Position numbers and translations under genes: made by a program. Of a stretch of DNA of 64,000 nt, positions 51,001 through 61,277 are shown piece after piece (within the stretch, counting starts at the first letter, position 1; every line of letters begins with the position of its first letter). Under the pieces are notes generated by a model, which saw only the letters and a program-made list of their open reading frames with translations, was not told where the DNA came from and did no database searches. This DNA comes from Distichodus sexfasciatus (Eukaryota; Chordata; Actinopteri; Characiformes; Distichodontidae): assembly GCA_032718565.1 (NCBI GenBank), contig JAVGVS010000043.1:1768580-1832579 (forward strand), read 5' to 3'.

Positions 51001-53816
51001 CATATGTATCTTACGGGAATAACGTCTGTTCCTAATCCTTCATACATAAATGTTAGAGAAAGGTGCCACAACAATAACCTTATAATATAATAATCTTATA
51101 ATATGTTGCAGTGCCTTGAAAAGTGTTCATACCCCTTGAACTTTTACACATTTTGACACCTTACAACCACAAACTTAAATGTTTTTTATTGAGATTTTCT
51201 GTGATAGACCAACACAAAGTAGCACATAATTGTGAAGTGGTACGAAAATGATACATGGTTTTCAAAATTTTAATCTAGAGACTGAAATTTTTGCCCATTC
51301 TTCGTAGCAAAATAGCTCAAGCTCAGCCAGTTTGGATAGAGAGCGTCTGTGAACAGCAATTTTCAAGTCTTGCCACAGATGCTCAATGAGATTTAGGTCT
51401 GGACTTTGACTGGGCCATTCTAACACACGAATATTCTTTGATCTAAACCATTCCATTGTAGCTCTTGCTGTATGTTTAGGATCATTGTCTTGTTGGAAGG
51501 TGAATCTCCTTCCCAGTCTCAAGTCCTTTGCAGTCTCCAACAGGTTTTCTTCCAGGACTGCCCTGTATTTAGCTCCATCCATCTTCCCATCAACTCTGTC
51601 CAGCTTTCCTGTCCCTGCTGAAGAAAAGCATCCCCACAGCATGATGCTGCCACCACCATATTTCACAGTGGGGATGGTGTGTTCAGGGTGATGAGCAGTG
51701 TTACTTTTTCGTCACACGTAGCGCTTTGCATTAGGGCTCAAATGTTCAACTTTGGTCTCGTCTGACCAGAGCACCTTCTTTCACGTTTGCTGTGTCCCCT
51801 ACATGGCTCCTGGCAAACTGCAAATGGGACTTTTTGTCTTTCTGCCAAGAATGGCTTTCTTCTTGCCACTCTTCCATAAAGGCCAGATTTGTGGAGTACA
51901 CGCCTTGCAGTTGTCCTGTGGACAGATTTTCCCACTTGAGCTGTGGATTTCTGCACCATGAGAGCATGGGCCTCTTGGAAGCTTCTCTGACCAGTGCTCT
52001 CCTTACTCGGTCTGTCAGTTTAGGTGGACGGCCATGTCTTGGTAGGTTTGCAGTTGTAGCATACTTTTTTCATTTTTGGATGATGGATTGAACAGTGCTC
52101 CTGGAGATGTTCAAAGCTTGGGATATTTTTTATAACCTAAACTCTGCTTTAAACTTATCTACAACTTGATCCCTGACCTGTCTGGTGAGTTCCTTGGTCT
52201 TCATGATGCTGTTTATTCACTAATGTTCTCTAACAAACCACTGAGGCCTTCACAGAACAGGTGTATTTATAATGAGACTAAATTACACACAGGTGAACTC
52301 TATTGTCTAATTAGGTGACTTCTGAAGGCAATTGATTGCACTGGATTTTATTTAGGGGTATCAGAGTACAGGGGGCTGAATACAAATGCACGCCACACTT
52401 TTCAGATTTTTATTTGCTTAAAATTTTGAAAACCATGTATCATTTTTGTACCACTTCACAATTATGTGTTACTTTGTTGGTCTATCACAGAAAATCTCAA
52501 TGACAAACATTCACGTTTGTGGTTGCAAGGTGTCAAAATGTGTAAAAGTTCAAGGGGTATGAATACTTTTTCAAGGCACTGTATATCTAAACATCTACTT
52601 TCATTACCTGAAACAAAACATTGGTTTTATTGATTTTTGAGCGAAGTACATAGAACACACTGCAACATTTAAAAAGTTATATAGGGTACAATATCTCATG
52701 CCATTCAACATTATAATATGCTAATTCGATGCAAATAAAAATGCTACTCAGTCCACTAATGTTGGTACGGCAGAATAAACTAATTTTCCCTCTTTTCATG
52801 CAGTGCCACAATGCTGACCAACTGTATGTGTGGCTCCTCCATTTCATTGCCAATAACTACCTGATTTTCAGCCACAAACCCGACTTCCTGGAACTGTCAG
52901 GTGAGGACAAGGCATTCATAGTTAGTACAACAAAACTGCATAGTCACTGTTTAAAACCCTGTACACCTGGCCAAATAGTCTGGATCGCACCTAGCAGCAG
53001 CTGCTGTACACAAACCCCTTACAAATCACCACAGGCTTGTTAAGGCACAGCATTTCCTGGAAACACAGAATGCTAATACAGGTCAGACTGTGGGGAGTTC
53101 CGTCCAGAGTGAATAATCACTTGGGGCAACATAAAATTTTGAGCTCTTAGCTTCTGGAACAGATACAGTCAGCCTCTAACATTTAAACCTTTTAAAGCAT
53201 AATACAACAGAGGACATGGAAACATTTTCATTTAGAGTTTATTCCAAAACACACACACACACACAACTATTAACCTAACTTGAGATTTTCTAGACTGTAA
53301 GATGGACGGTTTATAAATCAGTGTTGTGATATATGTGAGTGTACATAAAAACTGATAAACATTTAGATAGTTTTAGGCTAGATAACAAAGACTTAATCTG
53401 CCAATACTTTTGCAGTGAGGAGAAGTCATTTTATTTGACTATATATTGTAAGAATCTTTGGGATTTTCATATAGATGTAATTTATTTATGTTAAGATTAC
53501 CACTTGCATTTAGCTCTGCTTAAAGTCTTCATTAGCCTGATTTCACTTGATTTATGAGCATCTTTGGACATAGTATCCCATTCAAAGTTTTGATTTACAA
53601 AATGAGCAGTAAGAAGTGAAGAAGCAGGTTCTTGGGTGCATGCGTGCAGAGTGTTGCGGTGATTTCTTCATGATCAGACGATGCTGTCGTTGAACAGAGG
53701 AGGAGCGAGAGCAGGTGGAGCATCTGCGCTGGCCCTCCAGGGGCTACCTGCAGGAGTTGAGCGAATACCAGCAACGCAGGCGACAGCTGCGCAAGTCCCG
53801 CTGCAGCATCATGTGA
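39187..53816 (+). CDS. rhobtb3: Rho-related BTB domain-containing protein 3
   Basis: Twelve exons: 39187-39188 (AT of ATG), 40095-40329, 40759-40951, 42712-42869, 43049-43157, 45773-46159, 48314-48423, 48604-48706, 48889-49062, 50395-50561, 52804-52900, 53698-53816. All phases agree, giving 617 aa (human 611). RHOBTB3 is an atypical Rho-family ATPase linked to Golgi traffic and CUL3. The Rho-like part (about 1-210) shows SIHIVALG, ADIVVIKYSVNDKLAFQQV and LGATYLELPSL. The first BTB (about 240-360) includes FADVVFY. The second (about 410-500) shows LPAHRAVLVARCDVMAAMFS and FLAFLEYLYTDTCCP. A C-terminal helical part has CAEMYQV, LQSMPSRELAS and WLLHFIANNYLIFSHKPDF. It ends in the CAAX box CSIM (human CLVM). 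The intron after exon 8 begins GC. Confidence 0.96.
39272..39307. repeat. AAT microsatellite
   Basis: About twelve AAT units in rhobtb3 intron 1. Confidence 0.9.
39805..40010 (-). repeat. tRNA-derived SINE, reversed, beside rhobtb3 exon 2
   Basis: The plus strand runs from TTTACATTTAAGGCTTTTAA through CACCCTTATCCAGAGCAACT to CCAACCCATGACCTCTTGG and CCTACCTCTAGGCCACCACT. The last two are the B and A boxes read on the minus strand. It ends about 85 bp before the exon 2 acceptor. Confidence 0.75.
42015..42046. repeat. CA microsatellite
   Basis: About 16 CA units in rhobtb3 intron 3, followed by a CT-rich stretch to about 42330. Confidence 0.9.
43650..44830. repeat. CT-rich degenerate tandem array
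   Basis: TGCTCTGTACTTCCACTTGC-like units start near 44027, 44323 and 44616, about 295 bp apart. Shorter related units with TGCTCATATTTAC or TGCTCTGTATTTAC lie between, and ACTC runs are embedded. One strand is almost entirely pyrimidine, so long open frames here are compositional. It lies in rhobtb3 intron 5. Confidence 0.75.
45020..45240 (+). repeat. SINE, second tRNA-derived family
   Basis: It shares GTGTAACGGTAAGGAAGTTG at the head and ACCACTGAGGTATTCATGAG, GTACCGTCCCCAAGCACTGC and ACAATGACAAATAATCCCT with the copies at 19.8 and 45.5 kb. The tail contains a CTGTG repeat. Confidence 0.75.
45510..45735 (+). repeat. SINE immediately upstream of rhobtb3 exon 6
   Basis: Same family as the copy at 45.02 kb, head GTATCATGGTTAGGGAGTCG, body GTACCACTGAGTTATTCATG and GTACCGTCCCCAAGTGCTG, end CACAATGACAATCACTCACT. 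Only about 37 bp separate it from exon 6, so it supplies or abuts the polypyrimidine and branch-point region. Confidence 0.75.
46629..46654. repeat. GT microsatellite
   Basis: About 13 GT units in rhobtb3 intron 6. Confidence 0.9.
48707..48888 (+). other. GC-AG intron of rhobtb3 (intron 8)
   Basis: The donor reads GTGCAAG|GCAAGT and the acceptor CCTCCAG|GA. Only this pair keeps the frame FMVQG-SVLPAHR. The next GT, in CAAGTTCAC, would shift the frame. AAG|GCAAGT is the usual consensus for the rare GC-AG class. Confidence 0.85.
49160..49415 (-). repeat. SINE, second family, reversed
   Basis: GAATGCCTCAGTGGTACTTTT, GGGGAGGGTACCTTGATCAT and CTAACTGTTATGCTACCAAC are minus-strand counterparts of the motifs at 45.0 and 45.5 kb. 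It lies in rhobtb3 intron 9. Confidence 0.7.
51109..52581 (-). mobile_element. Full-length Tc1-type transposon in rhobtb3 intron 10
   Basis: The inverted ends begin CAGTGCCTTGAAAAGTGTTC and end in the inverse, AAGGCACTG followed by TA, 1473 bp. The minus strand encodes transposase pieces. The largest (51666-51262) has MLWGCFSSAGTG, FTFQQDNDPKHTARATMEWF and WPSQSPDLNLIEHLWQDLK, so both late catalytic positions are present. The N-terminal part is spread over other frames at 51738-52200, so the enzyme is interrupted. It is opposite in orientation to rhobtb3 and a different subfamily from the copy at 22.8 kb. Confidence 0.9.
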
Positions 53817-54575
53817 CCTCCTGCCCCAGCGGCACCTGGAGATGGAATGGAGGAGGCAAATGGTGACAGACACAAGAGTAGAAGAAAGAGGACGGTCAGA
53901 AACACAAGCAGAGAGGAGTCAACCTGTTTACGATGGAAGGAGAAGTGGAATTTTGAAGGACTGTGTATAAACTTTGACCTCTGATCCTGTGACATCGTGT
54001 GGACAGTCGTGGAGTGTCAGAGACCAAGGCAGTACACTGTGGATGTATTGTGTTTTTCATGGTGCCCTAAGACTGCTCCGGCTTTGTGTACACGGATATA
54101 AACTGTGATACAAAATGCAAACTACAGACTATACCAACTGTGTAACTATCATTGAGTGAGTGTACTGGTCAATTCTCAGAATTCAGAAAACGGCTTATAC
54201 TCACTCAAAGCTGGAATAAACTCCAAAGTGTTAAACAGGGTAGGGTGAAGCTCATACTCTTTAGAAATTTTTATTACATTCTCATGGTCTGCCATGGTCC
54301 TTCATGGTGAGAATTTCTTTGAATTGTGATTATTCTTGCAGAACTTGAATAACACATCAAAATGTTATTTTTTGCCACGAGAATTAATTTTACGGTGATG
54401 CAACTATTTTTGTAACATGTACATCGAAGATTTTTATTTGGGGGAAATATACTGTATGTATGCAATATGCATCCAGCATGTGGATTATTTAGTGCAGTCA
54501 GTGAGTCAGACTTACAGCCTTGTCTGACTGTCTTTAGTCTAATGTAGTTCTGTTGATCATCTCACACTGAATAAA
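53817..54575 (+). other. rhobtb3 3'UTR with AATAAA
   Basis: It runs from the rhobtb3 stop codon to AATAAA at 54570-54575. The convergent glrx gene ends its coding part at 54765, only about 190 bp away. A minus-strand AATAAA (plus TTTATT near 54431) would place the glrx 3' end inside this UTR. Confidence 0.6.
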
Positions 54576-54764
54576 GACATTTTAGAATGAGCCCAACTGG
54601 TGCATTCACAAGAGACTCATTGTGTTCCTGGCCAAGACGTGGCAGTAACACATGCCTCCATTGGGTTTTATCTTGCTAAGTGAAGGAGTGAGTGCATGTG
54701 TAACTGTGTGAGGGAGAAAGAAAAAGACTGTGTATCAATGTGTGTGGGTTTACCTGGAGTCTTG

Positions 54765-56888
54765 TCACTGCAGGGCTCCAATGTTCTGCAGCATGCCCTC
54801 CAGTTTGCCTTTTTTGTCGAGTTCTGCCACATCACTACCTCCTCCAATACACTTGTCACCTATAAACACACGTGGAACCTGCACATAATGTAGAAAAGTC
54901 AATTTATGATCAATTAATAACCAGAACAATTACCTGAAGTACATCATTGTGCACAATCATTGTCCTTTTGCCATTCAATTTAGTCTATGAATGCGTTTAA
55001 CTGACCCCAATGAATAAACTTTGTCATCTCTACTATACAGATGCCACAGCGTCTCGTCTCTCTATGTACATGTATAAAGTAGAGACGACAAAGTTAACTT
55101 TGACTATAAACTATAAAAACTGCGGGCAGTCCCCCATGGTTGTATTGCTTTAATTTCCATTTACTTGACCGTAACTTGTAATGATAATACTTTTTAGGGT
55201 TATTTACCGAGTTCGGTACTTTATGATGTCGGTACTACCGGGTATCGGTTCACGTCAAATTAAACGGTGCCAAATTTCGGTACTGTTGTCTCAGCGTTTC
55301 AATGCAATTTACATTTACAACAGCAATAGGGTAAAAATACATTGATATTTGCCGGCAGTGTTAGTTTTGTTTACCATGATAATGCTTGCCAGGGAAAGGA
55401 AAGCGCACGCCTGGAAATGCACGGAAATCGTAAAACATGGCGAGAATCCCAAAGCGTCCACTTTGTGACTGCACTTACTAAAAGCAACGCAGACGGCGCG
55501 ACCTGCAACATTTGCCGCGCAAAATGCAGAACTGGGGCTAACAATACGTCTAACTCGAGGAAACACCTCGTTAAAAATTAAATATATTTACGGGCGAATG
55601 AGTGTGCGGTTCTTGATAACTGGAGCGCCACAGTTAAAGGTCTTTGTCCACCAAACGCGTTTTTACTGCGCTGGCAGCGCCCATTTTTAATACAAATCCT
55701 ATGAGCTTCAGCGTTCAGAGCGCTAAGTGCCCTTCACAATGTTTACATGAAATAGGAACGAACGCGGAAGTGCCCGAGGACGCTTTTCGTAAATGAGCAA
55801 CAACAAGTGAGGTTTTGACCGCTCTCAGCGCATAAAACGCGTTTGGTGGATACCGGCTCCTAAACTACAGCCGAAACTACAGCGCCTGTGTTCCGACAAT
55901 CACCCCTGCAGCCAGCATCGACATCTAGAACGTTAAAACTACGCCGGGATTGTTCTGGGATATATATATATATATTTTTAATAAAAACTGTAATAAATGT
56001 ATATTGTAGTTGTAGCATAAGAAACGTTTGAAATTAGTTTGGGGCCTATTTATTATTACTGTATTTAATGTTGATATAAACCAGATATTAAAGATTCAGA
56101 GCAAGGTATCGAAATTAAGTACCGTTGAGTATCGGTACCAAACACCGGGTACCGGTATCGGTTCAGATGTGAAAGGTACCCAACCCTACTATCTACTGTG
56201 TAACACTGAAATGGTCCGTTTATTCAGTTTTGCTATATGTATGTTGTAGTGTAAGAAGTCACCCCAGCCCCAACTGTTGTCCAGCAGTGAGACGCCTCGT
56301 CTAGAAAGACTCAGCAGATAAATATTGGTGTATATTTAAAAAAAAAAAAAAACTAACAACGTAACCTCAAAAATGTGTCAATCCATGTTTAACGTTAGCC
56401 CTTGTTTTTGCATTTTATCTGGTTAAAGTCCACAAGTTAAACAGCGCGATGCACTTTTGCGACGCACCCTTATTTCGCCACGTCTTGGCGGAAGTTAAAA
56501 GGAAAATCGATTCTAGTGCAGCAAAAGCCACAAATCAAAAGAACTTTCGTTGCTGTTTTTGTTTTATGGATAAGAAGCTGTACTGCAGTGAATTTTTTTG
56601 TTCTTTCCTTATGACACATATGTTAGTAGTGGAAACGAAACAAAAAAAACCCCGAAAGGAAGAAAAAGTCGAATCACTCACAGTACGCGCGCCCGTGATT
56701 TCCAACAAATAGTCCTGAATAACACCCACGTCCTCGCGTTCACTGATGTCGACCAACTCCAAGTGCCCCGCTTTAAAGTTGTACTTCGACAGAACGTCTT
56801 TGGCCATAACGCAGTACGGGCAGGACGGCTTCAGAAACAGCACAACTCTGTCTCCCTTGATTTGCGCTTTCACAAACTCCTGGGCCAT
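54765..56888 (-). CDS. glrx: Glutaredoxin 1 (thioltransferase)
   Basis: Two exons on the minus strand, 56888-56682 and 54878-54765, give 106 aa, exactly the human GLRX length. It reduces glutathione-mixed disulfides in the cytosol. It begins MAQEFVKAQIKGDRVVLFLK and carries the active site CPYC at residues 23-26. The glutathione-binding TVPRVFIG spans the splice junction at residues 69-76. C79-IGGGSD follows; human has Cys83 where this protein has Gly. LVDISEREDVGVIQDYL and the ending NIGALQ fit the family. The 1.8-kb intron holds a hAT-type element. It converges with rhobtb3. Confidence 0.97.
55195..56188 (+). mobile_element. Non-autonomous hAT element with BED zinc-finger relic
   Basis: The ends are TAGGGTTATTTACC and GGTACCCAACCCTA, partly inverted, about 1 kb. 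Subterminal CGGTACT/GGGTATCGGTT motifs occur at both ends in opposite orientation. The plus strand at about 55460-55580 reads GATCNICRAKCRTGA and SRKHL, the C-x2-C...H pattern of a BED zinc finger from hAT transposases. No catalytic domain remains. It lies in the glrx intron, antisense to glrx. Confidence 0.7.
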
Positions 56889-57020
56889 GTTGTCCTAATG
56901 TCCTAAACTAAGTATACACAGGAAGTAGGCTTTGAAGTCAACTAACGAAACGCAGTGACTCTCCCTTAAGAGGTGGGAGTGTGACGTTTCTCATGCGGTC
57001 ACTGCAGTGCCTTCTAATAC

Positions 57021-57032
57021 GTTTCACTTTCG
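57021..57032 (-). promoter_or_regulatory. ISRE-like site upstream of glrx
   Basis: GTTTCACTTTCG reads CGAAAGTGAAAC on the glrx strand, matching the GAAANNGAAAC core bound by interferon regulatory factors. It is about 135 bp upstream of the glrx ATG. The function is predicted only. Confidence 0.45.
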
Positions 57033-57059
57033 GTGGACTAAAGGGAACTTTTACCGACG

Positions 57060-58890
57060 TCCCCAAGTATTTTAGGTCAGAAAACAATCATTTGATCGTT
57101 ATAAAAGAAAGCCCATTAATCGATGGCTTTTCAACTTAAAAACATTATTTATAGCAACTGTGAATTAAAACGCCCCCTCCTGGTCCTATGACTACATTAC
57201 GTTTTTGGTGGTACTTTACGCAGCTTCTGACCAAGTACACCAAAGGATGAACAAAACGTAATTCTGGCGTAACTATGTGGGCAGGGCAAGTGAGACGTGA
57301 CATTCAGTAACATGTTTTTGTTACTGAATTTCATTTTCCTCTTTACACACATTCAGTTTTATTCCATAGTTTCAGAGAAATCATCATATATTTAAAACAG
57401 ACATCATAAATATGTAAGTGCTGATGTTAGCAGTTGTGCGTCTGCACTTTTATACTTGTGCTAAGCACAGATGGGTAGAACAGCAGAGTTAAGCAGATTC
57501 AATGTCAGTAAGCAGTATATGCTTATTTCTAACATGATTCTAAGACATGTATTAATTTACTAAAGTAACATTTATAAATTATACACTGTCTCATTCATCA
57601 GATAACATTGAACTGTGGACATTATCGTGCTGTAAAGTAAATGGTCAGCAGTATCAGTTAGCGATTCTACAAGCACACTTGCCAGAGAAGCCACCCCTTT
57701 TCCATCTCTCAGGTAAAAAGGAGTCTGGTGATATGACTTAAATTGTCAACATTAAGTCAGGGCTCCAAGATGATTTTAAAGGAAAATCTCTTTCACATCT
57801 AAGAATAGACATATCCTTAACCTGATCCTTTAGGTAATGTTAAAATAAGTGATGCTTGTTTGATCACTGGACCATTGCATTTGATTACTTACTCTCTTTT
57901 CCATTCCATCTTATTGTCCACCTTCTTATCTCTCCCTCTCTGGTAGTTTTCAGTGACCTCTGATCTCTTACTTGTTCCCATTAGTTTTGATTACCCCATA
58001 TTTCCCTCTGATATCTTGTATATTTTTCACTTATGAAAGAGACAACCTCTTCTATGGGAGTCCTTCCTGCTTATTTCCTCAAAGAGGTATTAGACATGAT
58101 TGAACTGTGGTGGTCTATAACTGAATATCATAAACAGTTTCCTTAGAAAACAGTATTACTGAACATATTTTTAAACATACTGTAGTTTACTGTAGTACTT
58201 CTCTTGAAACAAACCTTGCTTTGTCTATTCTTTGTACTTACAGAGCAATTTCCAAACTGCCATTTTAAACAAAAGTTTTGGAATATAAGAAAACAATTTT
58301 CAGCTTCCCTCTTGTTTAACCACAAATATAACCACTGCATTCTTTTCTTCTTGATTTTACAGCAGTAGTTTTACAGTGGACATGGGAAAGTATTCCTTTT
58401 CCATGGCAGTCTAAAATCTTTTATAACTTTTATACTGCTTACAGACAACTGTGCTTTTCACTGTTGATCCTTTATAAATGCCTAAAGTACATAAAATAAT
58501 GGATAAATATACATTTCCCTAAATGTTAAATGTGTTAAATGTTAAATGTGATTCATTTAGTTTAATTCATTTAGTTGGGTTCCCTGGTATTGATGAGTAC
58601 TCACACTAGTGATTTGATTCTATTATCTGCAAATACAAAGACTCATGTTATGGTCATTGACACATGGCTCAAGTTTGATGAATATGTAAATTCTATGATA
58701 AGGGGTAGCTGCTTGCAGCTCATAGATTTATGTAATTTTTGTTCATTGTCTTTAAGGCACTTGTGGAATAGTGTGCTGAAGTCAATGCATTTCTCAGGTG
58801 AGCAGTTCAGAAATGGTTTTGGAACCATCAGAACTATTTCCTATTATTAAATAAAAAAGGTAGTGGATTTTCCTCACACACAACAATAAA
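57060..58890. other. Intergenic stretch, no gene seen
   Basis: AT-rich DNA between glrx and the LINE. Open frames here are short and match no family I recognise. Confidence 0.55.
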
Positions 58891-58919
58891 ATTAAAGGAA
58901 GACCAATGAGGAGTCATGC

Positions 58920-60808
58920 ATTGTATCTCATCCAGAGCGACTTACCTGAAAGCCACGGCTCCCACAACTGACCAGATCATCTCTCTGCCTGCAGCTGATG
59001 TGAGGAAAATTTTCACCAAGGTCAACCTATGAAATGCTGCTGAACCAGGCAATATTCCAGGTCGTGTGCTCAGAGACTGCGCTGATCAGCTGGCCAATGT
59101 CTTCACGAACATCTTCAATAAATCGCTAAGCCAGATGATCGTCCCAACATGCTTCAATCTCCAGTATCCCCCATCATCATGAAGTGCTTTGATAGACTTG
59201 TCATGGCTCAGGTGAAAAGCAACCTCCCCACTCATTGGACCCGCTTCAGTTTGCACAACGACCAAACAGGTCAACTGAGGATGCCTTATACAGTGCACTT
59301 CACCTCTCCCTATCTCACCTGGACAAGAAAAGTGCTAAGATTCCTGTTCAGAGACTGTAGTTCAGCATTCAATGCCATAATTCCCCAAAGACAGTGTGTG
59401 AAACGGAGTGAGTTGGGACTGAGCACCTCTCTCTGCAACAGGATACTGGATTTCCTGTCAGGAGAGGTCTCAGTCCGTCCGTATTGGCGTTTCAACATTT
59501 CCAGCACCACCAGATTGAGCACAGGAGCTCCTCAGGGCTGTGTTCTTAGTCCACTGCTGTTCACACTCCTGACTCACGTTTGCACCTCATGATTACACGA
59601 CCGTGGTGGGGCTCATCAGCAACAACGACAAGTCGGCGTACAGAGATGAGGGTCAGCAGCTGGCTATCTGGTGCAGTGAGAACAACCTGTTGCTGAACGT
59701 CGACAAAACCAAAGAAATAATTGTCGAAAACTTGCTCCACCCACACACCACTCAGCACCCGTGGCTCCACGGTGGAGACTGTAAAGAACATCAAGTTCCT
59801 GGGAGTTCACATCTCAGATTACCTTACCTGGACCACCAAGACCTCCCATCCTCACCGTGTTCTACAGGGGCACCATAGAGTGACATCATCAGAGCGTCTC
59901 TCCCCCCACTGCAGGACATCTTCCACAAATGCTGCATCAGGAGGGCCTCCTCGATCCACCAGACTGCGTTCTAGCTTTTTCCCCACAAGCCATCAAACTC
60001 TTAAACACACCGCCTGCCCTCCCACTCCCACCAACACACCCGGACTGTAATCTGACTCTATTGCACCTCTGCACTTTACGCATCACTGTCTTTGTGATAC
60101 ACACATTGCTATATGGACAATCTCCTTCATGTTGCACTGAAACTGTCTGAGGAATGATGTTTATGTTTACAGACTGTACAGTATTGCTCACCCTAAACTG
60201 CTGATGATCTGGCATACATTTAATGCCAGACGATTGAAATTGTAGTTCTCTTCTCTTGACTGCTGCCACAGTATGTGCACATTTTTGAACTGCTGCTACA
60301 ATATTTGCACAACTATTGAACATTACTTGTACATATCAATGATTGTAGTTTCTCACTGACTGTATCTGCACAAATTCTTGAAAGTATTGCACAGACTGTA
60401 GTTCTGTAGTTCCACTGCTGTTACAATATCTGCACATTCTTGATCCGACTTGAATGTTAGCTCAGACTATAAAAGATACTGTTTTATTTAATAGACTGCC
60501 TGTATAGAACTTTTCATATTGAAACTGTTACAGATCTTATACACATCCAGTGTAAAAGACAACTCTAAGACAGTAATAGTAGGCTGAATACAGAATTGAA
60601 CAAAATTGTCTCTTTTCTACTTCTATATTTTTACTTCTTATATTCTACAGCTAGTTAAAAGTTTATATTTTATATTCTATTTATGTATTGCTTATTCTAT
60701 GTGGCTTATTTGTTCTTTGCACTGTTAAAACTGAAGTCACAACATCTTGTCTCTCTGTATATTTGTACAGTATATAGCTGAGATGACAATAAAGTTTACT
60801 TTGACTTC
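58920..60808 (+). mobile_element. 5'-truncated, inactive L2-like LINE
   Basis: Reverse-transcriptase blocks appear in order but in changing frames: KCFDRLVMAQVK at about 59180, RDCSSAFNAIIPQ at about 59350, STGAPQGCVLSPLLFTL near 59517, NLLLNVDKTKEIIV near 59685 and FLGVHISDYLTWTTKT near 59790. The catalytic FADD box, expected about 59580-59610, is missing and a stop is present there. The 3'UTR ends GATGACAATAAAGTTTACTT, the same tail as at 16.3 kb. The clade is inferred from these motifs. Confidence 0.85.
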
Positions 60809-60812
60809 AAGA

Positions 60813-60935
60813 GCAACTTGGGGTTAAGTGCCTTGCTTAGGGACCCATTGGCAGTAGTGCTGGAGGTAGGATTCAAACCCACAACCTCTTGGGCCAGAGG
60901 CAAGTATCCTAACCACTATGCCACCACCGCATGAT
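60813..60935 (-). repeat. tRNA-derived SINE, reversed, abutting the LINE
   Basis: AGAGCAACTTGGGGTTAAGT and TCAAACCCACAACCTCTTGG then CCTAACCACTATGCCACCAC are the minus-strand body, B box and A box. It begins directly after the LINE tail. Confidence 0.7.
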
Positions 60936-61277
60936 ATAACCTAATTACTAATATACTTCTAAAATATTTGCTATTGCTATTGTTTTATTAACCATTTAAA
61001 AATTATATGTAGATCCTTTTGCATTAATCTAGTTTCTGCATATATAATGCTTGATTTTGCTAGATGTTATATTGTGCAATAAAATATTATTAATTGCCTT
61101 TCTTTTCATATGTAGCCTGCTTACTAAAAAGCATGAAATATGATATATCCAAAGCCTTTCTATAGTGTGTATGCTGTGGCAGTCAATGTCTGAAAAAGCA
61201 GATTTTGGAATCTATGAACCAGGAAATAACATTTTAAAATACTTTTACTGGGATTCTGGGTCCCACTATTCTGAAAG

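Noticed and set aside
55342..55581. BED zinc-finger frame as a host gene (ZBED-like)
   Set aside because: It lies between transposon ends, has no downstream domain and is antisense in the glrx intron.
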